Assembly (NCBI GenBank): GCA_963745975.1
Contig: CAVUZJ010000009.1
Location: 1,302,001-1,366,000 of the forward strand
DNA: 64,000 nt
Direction of reading: 5' to 3'
Origin: JAKAWQ01 sp963745975
GTDB lineage: Bacteria; Pseudomonadota; Alphaproteobacteria; Acetobacterales; Acetobacteraceae
The translations under genes and the position numbers were made by a program. Of the stretch, positions 8,535-16,364 are shown in pieces (the stretch's first letter is position 1; the number at the start of each line of letters is the position of its first letter). Below the pieces are notes generated by a model, which had not been told where the DNA came from, ran no database searches, and saw only the letters and a list, made by a program, of their open reading frames with translations.

Positions 8535-9496
8535 GCCCGATGCTGCTCCGCCTGCTCCTCTTCGCCTGCATCGGCCTCGCCGGGCTCGGGCTCTCCAGCT
8601 TGCTCGTCCTCAACCTCCACGCCGAGAACGAGCGGCGGCGCCGGCGCATCGCCGCGGCAACCGTGCCGCACCTTCCCGCCGGCGAGGCGGGGCTGCCGAG
8701 CCTCTTCCGCCGCGCCAGGATCGGCGGACTGGAGCGGCTGGCGCGGCGCGCGGGAAGCGTGATCGGCTTCGACCCGGTGCGGCGCGATCAATATCCGCTG
8801 CCCTGGTGGGCCGTGCTCGGGATCGCGCTCACGCTCGCGCGGGTGGCGGCGGGCGCGCTCGGCGGGCTGCTCGGCCCGCTCTCGGGGCTGCTCGTTCCGG
8901 CCGGCGCGATCATTGTCGCGCGGGCCTTCTTCGGCTGGTGCGACGCGCGCCGCAGCCGCACCCTGCTCGGGCAGATGCCGGACGCGCTGGCGACGATCGT
9001 CCGCTCCGTCCGCGTCGGCATTCCGATGCAGGAGGCGATCCAGGGCGTGGCGCGCGAAGGCGCGGTCCCGACCGCGCAGGAGTTCGCGCTGCTCGGCAAC
9101 CGCGTGCGCATCGGCACACCGCTCGAGGAGGCGCTCGCCGAGCTGGCGGAGCGCAACCGGCTCCCCGAATACCGCTTCTTCGCGACCGCGCTCGCGCTGC
9201 AGAGCCAGACCGGCGGCGGGCTCACCGAGACGCTCGAGAATCTCGCGGAGGTCATCCGCAAGCGGGTGGTGCTGCGGGCGCGCGGCCACGCGCTGGCGGC
9301 GGAGGCGCGCACCAGCGCCGGCATCCTCGCGGTCCTCCCGGTGCTTTCCGGGGTCTCGCTCTGGTTCCTCAACCGCGGCTACATGTCCCAGCTCTTCACC
9401 GATCCGACCGGCGAGAAGATTTTCGGTGCCGCCGTGCTCTCGCTCGCCTCCGGCCTCCTGGTGATGCGCAGCATCATCCAGCGGAGCCTTTCATGA
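8531..9496 (+). CDS. tadB: Tad inner-membrane platform protein TadB
   Basis: This 321-residue protein is one of the paired inner-membrane platform proteins of the Tad machine (T2SSF/GspF-like). It has an N-terminal span (about 3-28), a basic cytoplasmic segment and two further spans (about 97-135). The GspF-type domain carries GQMPDALATIVRSVRVGIPM and LLGNRVRIGTPLEEALAELAER, and a C-terminal pair of spans closes it. Its start overlaps the cpaF stop (ATGA), and its end overlaps tadC. A second in-frame ATG three codons later is possible. Confidence 0.9.
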   Translation: MSPMLLRLLLFACIGLAGLGLSSLLVLNLHAENERRRRRIAAATVPHLPAGEAGLPSLFRRARIGGLERLARRAGSVIGFDPVRRDQYPLPWWAVLGIALTLARVAAGALGGLLGPLSGLLVPAGAIIVARAFFGWCDARRSRTLLGQMPDALATIVRSVRVGIPMQEAIQGVAREGAVPTAQEFALLGNRVRIGTPLEEALAELAERNRLPEYRFFATALALQSQTGGGLTETLENLAEVIRKRVVLRARGHALAAEARTSAGILAVLPVLSGVSLWFLNRGYMSQLFTDPTGEKIFGAAVLSLASGLLVMRSIIQRSLS

Positions 9497-10431
9497 GCGC
9501 AAGCGCGCTCCTCATGGCGCTCGGGGCCACCGGCTCGCTGCTGCTGGTCACCGCCAGCATGCTGATCGCGATGACGGGCCGGGAAGCCCGCTTCCGCGCG
9601 CGCGTGCGGATGGTGCAGGCGAGCGTCGGGCTGGCACCCCTGGAGGCGCCGGCCGCCGCCACGGGCCGTGGCGCGCTCCGCCTCGTCGCGCTGATCGGCA
9701 TGACCATCGCGCGGAGCGGGCTGCTCTCGACGCGCACGATCACCGAGCTGGAGCAGACGCTGCTCGCCGCCGGCTTCCGCGGCGGCAACGGGCTCGGCCT
9801 CTTCGTCGGCAGCAAGCTTCTCCTGCTCGGCGGCGCGCCGCTCGTCGCCATCCCGCTGGCGGACGCGCTCCCTTTGCCGCTGCTGCTGCGCCATATCCTC
9901 ATCTTCGGCTCCGCGGGGCTCGGTCTCCTCGCGCCCGACATCATCGTGCGGCGGATGCGCGCGGGCTACCTCCGCCGGCTCGAGCGCGGCCTGCCGGATG
10001 CGCTCGACATGCTGGTGATCTGCGCCGAGGCCGGGCTCGGCCTCGAGGCCGCGATCAGCCGCGTGGGCGCGGAGATCCGCCCCGCCAACCACGCGGTCGC
10101 CGCGGAATTCACCGAGACCGCGAGCGAGCTTCGCATCACCTCGGACATGCGCGCGGCCTTGCTCAATCTCGGCCAGCGCACGGGCCTCGATTCCCTCAAG
10201 CGCCTCGGCGCGGTGCTCACCCAGAGCATCCAGTACGGCACCCCGCTCACCCGGGCGCTCCGCACGATCAGCGGCGAGATGCGCGAGGAGATGCTGATCC
10301 GCTTCGAGGCGCGGGCGGCGCGCCTGCCGGTGCTGCTCACGGTGCCGATGATCCTCTTCATCCTGCCCTGCGTGTTCATGATCGTGGGCGGACCGGCGAT
10401 GCTGCAGGTGATCCGGGCTTTTCATCATTGA
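9493..10431 (+). CDS. tadC: Tad inner-membrane platform protein TadC
   Basis: This 312-residue partner of TadB has the same GspF-type fold. It has an N-terminal span (about 4-24), spans near 100-155, a cytoplasmic domain with RLERGLPDALDMLVICAEAGLGLEAAI, and a final hydrophobic hairpin ending in FILPCVFMIVGGPAMLQVI. The open frame runs much further upstream over tadB, but that is GC-driven. The ATG at 9493 overlaps the tadB stop (ATGA) and gives the family length and a proper membrane start. Confidence 0.9.
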   Translation: MSASALLMALGATGSLLLVTASMLIAMTGREARFRARVRMVQASVGLAPLEAPAAATGRGALRLVALIGMTIARSGLLSTRTITELEQTLLAAGFRGGNGLGLFVGSKLLLLGGAPLVAIPLADALPLPLLLRHILIFGSAGLGLLAPDIIVRRMRAGYLRRLERGLPDALDMLVICAEAGLGLEAAISRVGAEIRPANHAVAAEFTETASELRITSDMRAALLNLGQRTGLDSLKRLGAVLTQSIQYGTPLTRALRTISGEMREEMLIRFEARAARLPVLLTVPMILFILPCVFMIVGGPAMLQVIRAFHH

Positions 10432-10451
10432 GATTCGTGAGGATTGGCAAG

Positions 10452-11183
10452 ATGCGAATCCTGTTCGCCCTGGCCGCACTGGCGCTCGCTTCCTGCGCGG
10501 CGCATCCGCCGGGAAGCGGGGACGACGCGGCGGGCGCGGCCAGCCTGAAGCTCGCGGACGCGGCGATGGCGGGCGGGGCGCCGGCGATCGCGCTCCGGGT
10601 CGCGGACGGCGTGCTGGCTGCGCATCCGACCGACGTCGCGGCACTCGTCGAGGAGGGCGCGGCACTCGCCGCGCTCGGTCGTGACGATCAAGCAACGATC
10701 AGCTACCGGCGCGCACTGGCGCTGGCACCCGGCTCGCGCGAGGCGCGCATCGGCCTCGGCCGCCTCGCGCTCGGCTCCGACCCCGCGGAAGCGGCGACGC
10801 TCTTCGGCGAGGTGTTGCAGAAGAGGCCCGACGACGTGACCGCGCTGATCGACCGCGGCATCGCCGAGGATCTGCAAGGCGAGCACGCGCCCGCCCAGGC
10901 CTCCTATCGTGCAGCGCTGGCGGTGCAGCCGGACAATACCGCGGCCGAGGTCAACCTCGCCCTTTCGCTGGCACTCGCGGGCCATGCGAAGCTCGCAATC
11001 GGCATGCTCCGGCCGCTGGCGGCCGGCCAGGCCGGCGGACGGCGCGTCGCGGACGACCTCGCGGTCGCTTTGGCGATGAGCGGAGAAACCCGCGCCGCAT
11101 CGGAGATCCTCTCCCCCGAGTTGAGCGAAAGCCAGATCACGGCGGCGATCGCGGCGTACCGCGAGCTGCAACCGGCGCCGTGA
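10452..11183 (+). CDS. tadD: TadD-like TPR lipoprotein
   Basis: The product has 243 residues with a lipoprotein signal, MRILFALAALALASC, cut at Cys15. Tetratricopeptide-type helices fill about 30-235 (for example ALVEEGAALAALGRDDQATISYRRAL and ALIDRGIAEDLQGEHAPAQASYRAAL). TadD proteins are outer-membrane TPR lipoproteins needed for secretin assembly. I chose the ATG at 10452 because GAGG lies about 10 nt upstream. TTG (10428) and GTG (10437) in frame are alternatives that add up to eight residues before the signal. This is the last gene of the Tad operon; no TadE, TadF or TadG gene follows. Confidence 0.85.
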   Translation: MRILFALAALALASCAAHPPGSGDDAAGAASLKLADAAMAGGAPAIALRVADGVLAAHPTDVAALVEEGAALAALGRDDQATISYRRALALAPGSREARIGLGRLALGSDPAEAATLFGEVLQKRPDDVTALIDRGIAEDLQGEHAPAQASYRAALAVQPDNTAAEVNLALSLALAGHAKLAIGMLRPLAAGQAGGRRVADDLAVALAMSGETRAASEILSPELSESQITAAIAAYRELQPAP

Positions 11184-11269
11184 CAGCCGGCCCGGCAACC
11201 GGCGAAGGCGGGGTCGGCCCCGGAGCGCAATTGCCTTAGAATGCGGCGATCCTGGGAAGGACGCCCGCC

Positions 11270-11722
11270 GTGAAGAAGATCGCCCTATCCGCCGCACCCG
11301 CCCGCGCGGGAACCGGCTACCCTCCGCCCTATGACGAACCCTGCCTCCGGCGCGCACGGCGCGCGCTGGGCGACGCGGCGGGGCTTACCCAGTTCGGGGT
11401 CAATCTCCTCCGCCTCCCAGCCGGTGCCTGGTCGAGCCAGCGCCATTGGCACCGCGCCGAGGACGAGTTCGTCTGGGTGCTCGAAGGCGAGGTCGTGCTC
11501 GTCACCGACGCCGGCGAGGAGGTGCTGCGCGCCGGAGACTGCGCGGGCTTCAAGGCGGGCGCGGCGGATGGGCATCATCTCCAGAACCGCTCCGCGAGCG
11601 ATGCCCTCGTGCTCGAGATCGGCTCGCGCCGGGACGCGGTGGAGAGCGTCCTCTATCCGGACATCGATCTCAAATGGGAGGCCAAGCCGGGCTATACGCA
11701 CACCGACGGCACGCCATACTGA
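11270..11722 (+). CDS. Cupin-domain protein
   Basis: This is a 150-residue single-domain cupin. Motif 1 reads HWHRAEDEFVWVLEGEV (about 59-75), with two His and a Glu as metal ligands. Motif 2 is weak: AGDCAGFKAGAADGHHLQNRS at about 95-115, with His as the fourth ligand. The C-terminal region (YPDIDLKWEAKPGYTHTDGTPY) is typical of a widespread uncharacterised alphaproteobacterial group. It may bind a sugar or small acid, but no substrate can be named. The start is GTG, 86 bp after tadD. The next gene follows after 23 bp, so the pair may be cotranscribed. Confidence 0.85.
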   Translation: MKKIALSAAPARAGTGYPPPYDEPCLRRARRALGDAAGLTQFGVNLLRLPAGAWSSQRHWHRAEDEFVWVLEGEVVLVTDAGEEVLRAGDCAGFKAGAADGHHLQNRSASDALVLEIGSRRDAVESVLYPDIDLKWEAKPGYTHTDGTPY

Positions 11723-11745
11723 CCCCGAAGGAACAGAGATATCGA

Positions 11746-12354
11746 ATGCAGCTCTACGCGATGCGCATTTCGGGCAATTGCTGGAAGGTGGCGCAGATTC
11801 TGCGCCTGACCGGGCACGATTTCGAGTGGATCGAGACCGACGGGAATGCCGGCGCCACGCGCACGGCGGAATTCCTGACAATCAATCCGATCGGCAAGGT
11901 GCCGGCGCTGGTCCTGGACGACGGCACCGTGCTCGTCGAAAGCAACGCCATCCTGCTGCACTTCGCGGAAGGAACGCCCTGGCTGCCGGCGCCGGGCCTT
12001 GCGCGGACGCGGGTGCATGAATGGCTCTTTTTCGAGCAGTACAGCCACGAGCCCTATATCGCGGTCGCGCGCAACATCATCACCTGGCGGCGGGAGGCGC
12101 ATCTTCATCGCGAGCGGCTTGCGGACTGCGCCACGCGCGGCGTGCAGGCGCTCGCCGTGATGGAACGGCGGCTCGCGGGACATTCCTGGCTCGCCGGCGA
12201 GGCGCCGAGCATCGCCGATCTCGCGCTGTTCGCCTACACCCATCGCGCCGACGAAGGCGGGTTCGATCTGGCGCCGTTTCCCGCCGTGCAGGCCTGGCTC
12301 GCGCGCGCCGCCGCCCTGCCGGGCATGTCCACCCTGCCGCGCCGGGAAGCATGA
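11746..12354 (+). CDS. Glutathione S-transferase family protein
   Basis: This cytoplasmic protein has 202 residues. The N-terminal thioredoxin-like domain (about 1-78) has the glutathione-site cis-proline in IGKVPALVLDDGTVLVESNAI and the following Glu-Ser pair. The all-helical C-terminal domain (about 85-200) contains the N-capping box SIADLALFAY. The start region MQLYAMRISGNCWKV supplies the residues near the thiol; Ser9 or Cys12 are the candidates. The upstream open frame is a shadow of the cupin gene. ATG at 11746 follows a purine-rich GAACAGAGA. The substrate is unknown. Confidence 0.88.
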   Translation: MQLYAMRISGNCWKVAQILRLTGHDFEWIETDGNAGATRTAEFLTINPIGKVPALVLDDGTVLVESNAILLHFAEGTPWLPAPGLARTRVHEWLFFEQYSHEPYIAVARNIITWRREAHLHRERLADCATRGVQALAVMERRLAGHSWLAGEAPSIADLALFAYTHRADEGGFDLAPFPAVQAWLARAAALPGMSTLPRREA

Positions 12355-12372
12355 CAAGCGCGGCAATGGCCC

Positions 12373-12515
12373 CTAGAGCGGAATGGGTTCGCTCTCGCTC
12401 ACCCATCCCGCTCTAGGTCTTTGTTTTTCCCGCGTGATCGAACGCCTTCGGTGCCGGGGTCCCCGCGAACGAGTTCGCGGGGTGCCCCGATTCCACCTTC
12501 GGCGATCACGCTCTA
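12373..12515. repeat. Two-hairpin dispersed repeat, copy 1 (with extra nested hairpin)
   Basis: The left half is an inverted repeat running from CTAGAGCGGAATGGG to CCCATCCCGCTCTAG, with one mismatch. A T-rich linker follows. The right half is closed by GCGTGATCG / CGATCACGC. Unlike copies 2 and 3, the right loop holds about 32 extra bases that form a perfect 10-bp hairpin (CCCCGCGAAC / GTTCGCGGGG) framed by GGGG / CCCC. It fills the gap between the GST gene and the convergent hypothetical gene; the final TA(G) complement is the stop codon of the latter. Confidence 0.85.
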
Positions 12516-13004
12516 CTCGCCGGGGCTCGCCTCGCTCGCCTCTACCGCCAGGTCCATCCTGCGCGCGGAAGCGGTGCCAAAGCCGCCGACGGAGCCTGCC
12601 AAATCCTGCAGCTGGCCGGCGCTCAAGAGCAGTTCGGCGTCGCCCCCGCAATCTGTCGGCCCTGCGCTGGTCGTCCTCCCCGCCCAGTGGACGCGCCAAT
12701 GGACACCAGATCCGCCGGTCGCCATCGGATCACCGGCCTCGACAAAGAGGCTGCCGCCCGACCTCTCCATCACCGCGGTATCGAGCACGCAAGTCCCACC
12801 CTCGGGAGCGCCGGCACGCTCCGCCGTGAGCACGAGCGCGGAGCCGGCGTCAATCGGCACATCCGCGAAACTCACGATATCACCGAGATCCGGCGCCTGC
12901 GCACGAACCTCTTCACCCACCGCTTGCACGGTCACCCCCGCGAATGTCGCGAGGACGACGAGCACGAACACGCTCTCGACCAACCGTACCTTTTGCGTAT
13001 GCAC
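12513..13004 (-). CDS. Hypothetical protein with N-terminal membrane anchor or signal
   Basis: This 163-residue protein belongs to no family I recognise. It starts (GTG) with MHTQKVRLVESVFVLVVLATFAGVTVQAVGEEV, a short basic stretch and one hydrophobic helix (about 11-30). The remaining 130 residues are therefore probably periplasmic. They are rich in Gly, Ala, Ser and Thr and contain two cysteines (CVLDTAVM, TDCGGDAEL) about 48 residues apart that could form a disulfide. The TAG stop lies in the end of repeat copy 1. It is divergent from the TauD-type gene across a 198-bp gap. Codon usage looks like its neighbours, so I take it as real. Confidence 0.65.
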   Translation of the reverse strand: MHTQKVRLVESVFVLVVLATFAGVTVQAVGEEVRAQAPDLGDIVSFADVPIDAGSALVLTAERAGAPEGGTCVLDTAVMERSGGSLFVEAGDPMATGGSGVHWRVHWAGRTTSAGPTDCGGDAELLLSAGQLQDLAGSVGGFGTASARRMDLAVEASEASPGE

Positions 13005-13065
13005 CGCTTACCGCACCGTCACTCGCCCGATTGGCCAAAAATGTCACGGCTCCCGTGTTAAAGGC

Positions 13066-13079
13066 GTGACATAGGTCAC
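13066..13079. promoter_or_regulatory. Candidate operator palindrome between divergent genes
   Basis: GTGAC-ATAG-GTCAC is a perfect 5-bp inverted repeat. A further TGTCAC half-site lies at about 13033. It sits between the divergent hypothetical gene and the dioxygenase gene, about 125 nt before the latter. The same gap contains an 11-nt direct repeat (TTTCCCGGCTG at 13133 and 13170). These are plausible protein-binding sites, but no regulator gene is adjacent. Confidence 0.3.
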
Positions 13080-13202
13080 TCCTGCGTCCAGCCGCGGGCG
13101 GGGCCGGGAAAACTCGGTCGTGCCGGATGGGCTTTCCCGGCTGCTCGTAGTAAGTTTTTCCGACAGACATTTCCCGGCTGATCCCGCTTCGCGGAGGAAG
13201 CG

Positions 13203-14117
13203 ATGCTTCACCAGCGCCCGCTCGGGGAGAAATTCGGCGTCGAGATCGCCGGCGTCGATCTCGCGGCACCGCTCGACGAGCCGACATTCCGCGCCATCGC
13301 CGATGCGTTCTTCTCGGCCGAGGTCGCGGTGCTGCGCGGCCAGCACCTCACGCCCGCCGAGCGGCTGGCCTTCGTCCGCCGCTTCGGCACCCTCGAACAG
13401 CACGTGCGCAAGGAGAGCCGGCTCGCGGACTACCCCGAGATCCTCGTCGTCTCCAACGTGCTCGACGAGGCCGGCCACCTGATCGGCGCCCAGGACGCCG
13501 GGCGCTTCTGGCACAGCGATCTCTCCTACAAGGCGGAGCCGAGCCTGCTCTCCGCGCTCTACGCGATCGAGGTGCCGATGGGGCCCGAGGGGCCGCTCGG
13601 CGATACCGAGTTCGCGAGCGCGACCGCCGCCTACGCCGCCCTTCCCGAGCCGATGCAGCGCCGGCTCTCCGGCCTGCGGTGCGTCCACAGCTATGCCTTC
13701 TACCGTGCGAAGAACCGCGCCGCCCAGGCGCAAGAGCGGGCGGCGGGCGGGCGCCTGATCGCCGAGCCCGGCTTGAGCGCCGAGCAGTTGCGGCTCGTGC
13801 CGGACGTCGAGATGCCGGTGGTGCTCGCCCACCCCGTCACCGGAAGGCCGGGGCTCTTCGTCAACGAGGCGCACACCTCCCGCATCGTCGGGCTCCCGCC
13901 GGAAGAGGGCCAAGCCCTGCTCGCCGATCTCTGCGCCCACCTTCTCCGCCCCGAGTTCCGCTACCGCCATCGCTGGCAGCCCGGAGACCTGCTGCTCTGG
14001 GACAATTGCGCGGCGCAGCACAAGGCGACCTTCGACTACGACCTACCATTACGCCGCGTGATGCACCGCATCACGGTCCGTGGCCCTCGCGTCGGAATCG
14101 AGGCGCAAGCCGCCTGA
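13203..14117 (+). CDS. TauD/TfdA-family Fe(II)/2-oxoglutarate dioxygenase
   Basis: This 304-residue cytoplasmic enzyme couples oxidation of 2-oxoglutarate to hydroxylation of a small substrate. The iron triad is visible: WHSDLSY (His-x-Asp, about 102-108) and the distal His in DNCAAQHKATFDYD (about 270). The 2-oxoglutarate-binding Arg follows in LPLRRVMHRI. PLGEKFGVEIAGVDLA at the N-terminus is typical of the family. Start ATG has GGAGG eight nt upstream. It precedes the branched-chain-type transporter genes, so a carboxylate or sulfonate imported by that system is a possible substrate. That link is inference; within the family taurine, 2,4-D and alkyl sulfates are all known substrates. Confidence 0.87.
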   Translation: MLHQRPLGEKFGVEIAGVDLAAPLDEPTFRAIADAFFSAEVAVLRGQHLTPAERLAFVRRFGTLEQHVRKESRLADYPEILVVSNVLDEAGHLIGAQDAGRFWHSDLSYKAEPSLLSALYAIEVPMGPEGPLGDTEFASATAAYAALPEPMQRRLSGLRCVHSYAFYRAKNRAAQAQERAAGGRLIAEPGLSAEQLRLVPDVEMPVVLAHPVTGRPGLFVNEAHTSRIVGLPPEEGQALLADLCAHLLRPEFRYRHRWQPGDLLLWDNCAAQHKATFDYDLPLRRVMHRITVRGPRVGIEAQAA

Positions 14118-14133
14118 ATTCGATGCTCCGCGC

Positions 14134-14162
14134 TTGACGTTGCCGCCCGATTCCCTTCACAT
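14134..14162 (+). promoter_or_regulatory. Candidate sigma-70 promoter for the branched-chain-type transporter
   Basis: TTGACG (14134-14139) is followed after 17 nt by TCACAT (14157-14162), about 58 nt before the substrate-binding-protein start. The -35 is near consensus and the -10 is poor. A strong GGGGAGG-type ribosome site lies just before the gene at 14220. Confidence 0.3.
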
Positions 14163-14219
14163 GCCGCCCAATTCCGCGGCCCCGGCCGCGGGGAAGACGA
14201 AAATAGGGGGGAGGCAACC

Positions 14220-15425
14220 ATGCCATCACGCAAGCACATATGGCGCGCAGTGGCGGGGCGCGCATTGGCCGCCGTCGCTCTCGGCCTGCCGATCGCCGGC
14301 ATTTCCTTAGCACCCGTCGCCGCCCAGGCGGCGCCGCCGATCGTGATCGGGGGCACGATTTCGGAGACGGGCCCGCTTGCTACCGACGGCGCCTATCAGA
14401 TCAAGGGGATCGAGCTTGCCATCGCCGATGCCAACAAGGCGGGCGGATGGCTCGGGCGCAAGCTCGAGCTGAAAATCTATGACGACAAGAGCAGCGCCGG
14501 CACCGCCGTGCGCCTCTACGAGCGGCTGATCACCGACGACCGGGTCAACCTCCTCATCGGCCCCTACTCCAGCCTGGTGACCGTCGGCATCGCCCCGCTC
14601 ATCAACAAATATAAGATGGCGACCATCGAACCCGGCGCCTCGGACCCCAGCATCTACGTCGCCGGCAACGAATGGAACTTCCAGGGCACGGCGTCCTCGA
14701 TCCGCTATCTCGACGAGCTCTTGCCGGCGGCGAAGGCGCAGGGTGCGACGACCGTCGCACTGCTCGGGCTCGAATCCGCCTTCACGCTCGCCTGCTACCA
14801 CGCGCGCGAGGCCCAGGCGAAAGAGCTCGGCATGAAGATCGTCTATCAGACGACCTATTCGCTGCCGCTGCCGAGCTTCGCCTCGATCGCGCTCGCGATC
14901 AAGAATGCGCACCCGGACGTGGTCGAGGCCTGCACCTACTATCCTGACGCGGTCGGCCTCACCCGCGCCCTGCACGAGCAGGGATTTGCCCCGAAATACC
15001 TCGCCGAGACCGTGGGCCCGGTGGAGGCGCCCTACCTCAAGGCGCTCGGCCCGCTCGCCAACCGGGTGATCACCAACACCGGCTGGTGGACGAATTTCAA
15101 GACGCCGGGCAACGACGCCTTCATCTCCGGCTACAAGGCGATGTTCCATCAGGACGCCGAGTATCACGCGGCAACCGGCTACGCGGCGATCCAGGCGCTG
15201 GGCGCCGCGGTCGAGGGAACCCACTCGCTCGACCAGGCGAAGATCCGCGCCTGGCTTCTCGCCAACGAAGTGCCGACGATCCAGGGCACGTTCAAGGTGA
15301 ATGCGAACGGGCTCGCGCTCGGCTACGCCCAGGACCTGCTGCAGATCCAGGATGGCGTGCTGAAGCTCGTCTATCCTGAGGCGGCCGCCGAAGCGAAGCT
15401 GCTCGTCCCCTACACGGGCTCGTGA
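14220..15425 (+). CDS. Branched-chain-type ABC transporter substrate-binding protein
   Basis: This 401-residue periplasmic binding protein (Peripla_BP_6, LivK-like) has a Sec signal peptide (about 1-38, cut after AAQA). The mature start PPIVIGGTISETGPLATDG is the usual beginning of the family. The bilobed fold is suggested by LLIGPYSSLVTVGIAPLINKYKM and a C-terminal YHAATGYAAIQALGAAVEG segment. Sequence does not fix the ligand; this group binds branched amino acids, amides, urea or aromatic acids. It is followed by its own membrane and ATPase genes, so the four genes should form one importer. Confidence 0.9.
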   Translation: MPSRKHIWRAVAGRALAAVALGLPIAGISLAPVAAQAAPPIVIGGTISETGPLATDGAYQIKGIELAIADANKAGGWLGRKLELKIYDDKSSAGTAVRLYERLITDDRVNLLIGPYSSLVTVGIAPLINKYKMATIEPGASDPSIYVAGNEWNFQGTASSIRYLDELLPAAKAQGATTVALLGLESAFTLACYHAREAQAKELGMKIVYQTTYSLPLPSFASIALAIKNAHPDVVEACTYYPDAVGLTRALHEQGFAPKYLAETVGPVEAPYLKALGPLANRVITNTGWWTNFKTPGNDAFISGYKAMFHQDAEYHAATGYAAIQALGAAVEGTHSLDQAKIRAWLLANEVPTIQGTFKVNANGLALGYAQDLLQIQDGVLKLVYPEAAAEAKLLVPYTGS

Positions 15426-15503
15426 CGGCGGCGCGCTCTCGCCACCACGGCTCGGAACCGGCGCCGCCCCGGGCAATCGCCCGGACGGCGTGGTGAAGCG
15501 CGG

Positions 15504-16361
15504 ATGCTGCTGCTGCAGATCCTGGTGAACGGCGTCCTGGTGGGCGGGCTCTACGTGCTGGTCGCGCAGAGCCTCAACCTGATCTTCGGCGTCATGGGGG
15601 TGGTGAACCTCGCGCACGGCAGCTTCATCGTACTGGCCGGGCTCTTCACCTACTGGTTCACGACCGTGACGGGGCTCAACCCGCTCCTGGTGCTGCCGAT
15701 CGCCTTCGTCGTCCTCGGCCTTATCGGCGCCGGCCTCCAGCCGCTGCTGGTCGAGCCCTTGATGAAGTTCGGGCGCAAGGCCGAGCTTCTGAGCCTGATG
15801 GTCACCTTCGGGCTCTCCTACGTGCTGCTTGAGCTCGCCTTGCAGCTCTGGGGCTCGGACTTCGTCTCGGTGCCCTATCTGCAGTCGAGCTGGAGCTTGG
15901 GCGGGCTCGAGTTCAGCAAGGCGTTCACGGTCTCCGGCGCCTTCGCCGCTGCCGTCTCGGCCGCGCTCTACGCGTGGCTCAACTATACCGATTCGGGAAA
16001 ATGCCTGCTCGCGGCTTCGCAAAGTGCCACCGGCGCGATCTGCTGCGGGATCGACGTCCGCCGCGTGCGGCTGATCGCCTTCGGGCTCGGCGTCGGGCTC
16101 GCGGCCGCGGCGGGCGTGCTCGTGATCATCGTCATGCCGCTCGCGCCGCAGACCTCGGACGATCTCACGCTGCTCGCCTTCGTCATCATCGCGCTCGGCG
16201 GGCTCGGCAATTACGGCGGGGTGGCGATCGCCGCGATCCTGCTCGGCATCGCCCAGTCGTTCTCCGCCTTCTTCCTCGGCGGCAACGCGGAATACGTGCT
16301 GCCCTACGTGCTGCTGATCCTGGTCATGGTCGCACGACCAGAGCGCTTCCGCCCCGCCTGA
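15504..16361 (+). CDS. livH: Branched-chain-type ABC transporter permease (LivH family)
   Basis: The 285-residue permease has about eight membrane spans and begins MLLLQILVNGVLVGGLYVLV. It shows the LivH-type segment NLIFGVMGVVNLAHGSFIVLAG and the cytoplasmic coupling loop around IDVRRVRLIAFGLGVGLAAAAGV. The late segment LLAFVIIALGGLGNYGGVAIAAILLG is also characteristic. It pairs with the permease half of the next gene; spacing to it is 3 bp. Confidence 0.9.
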   Translation: MLLLQILVNGVLVGGLYVLVAQSLNLIFGVMGVVNLAHGSFIVLAGLFTYWFTTVTGLNPLLVLPIAFVVLGLIGAGLQPLLVEPLMKFGRKAELLSLMVTFGLSYVLLELALQLWGSDFVSVPYLQSSWSLGGLEFSKAFTVSGAFAAAVSAALYAWLNYTDSGKCLLAASQSATGAICCGIDVRRVRLIAFGLGVGLAAAAGVLVIIVMPLAPQTSDDLTLLAFVIIALGGLGNYGGVAIAAILLGIAQSFSAFFLGGNAEYVLPYVLLILVMVARPERFRPA

Positions 16362-16364
16362 TCC

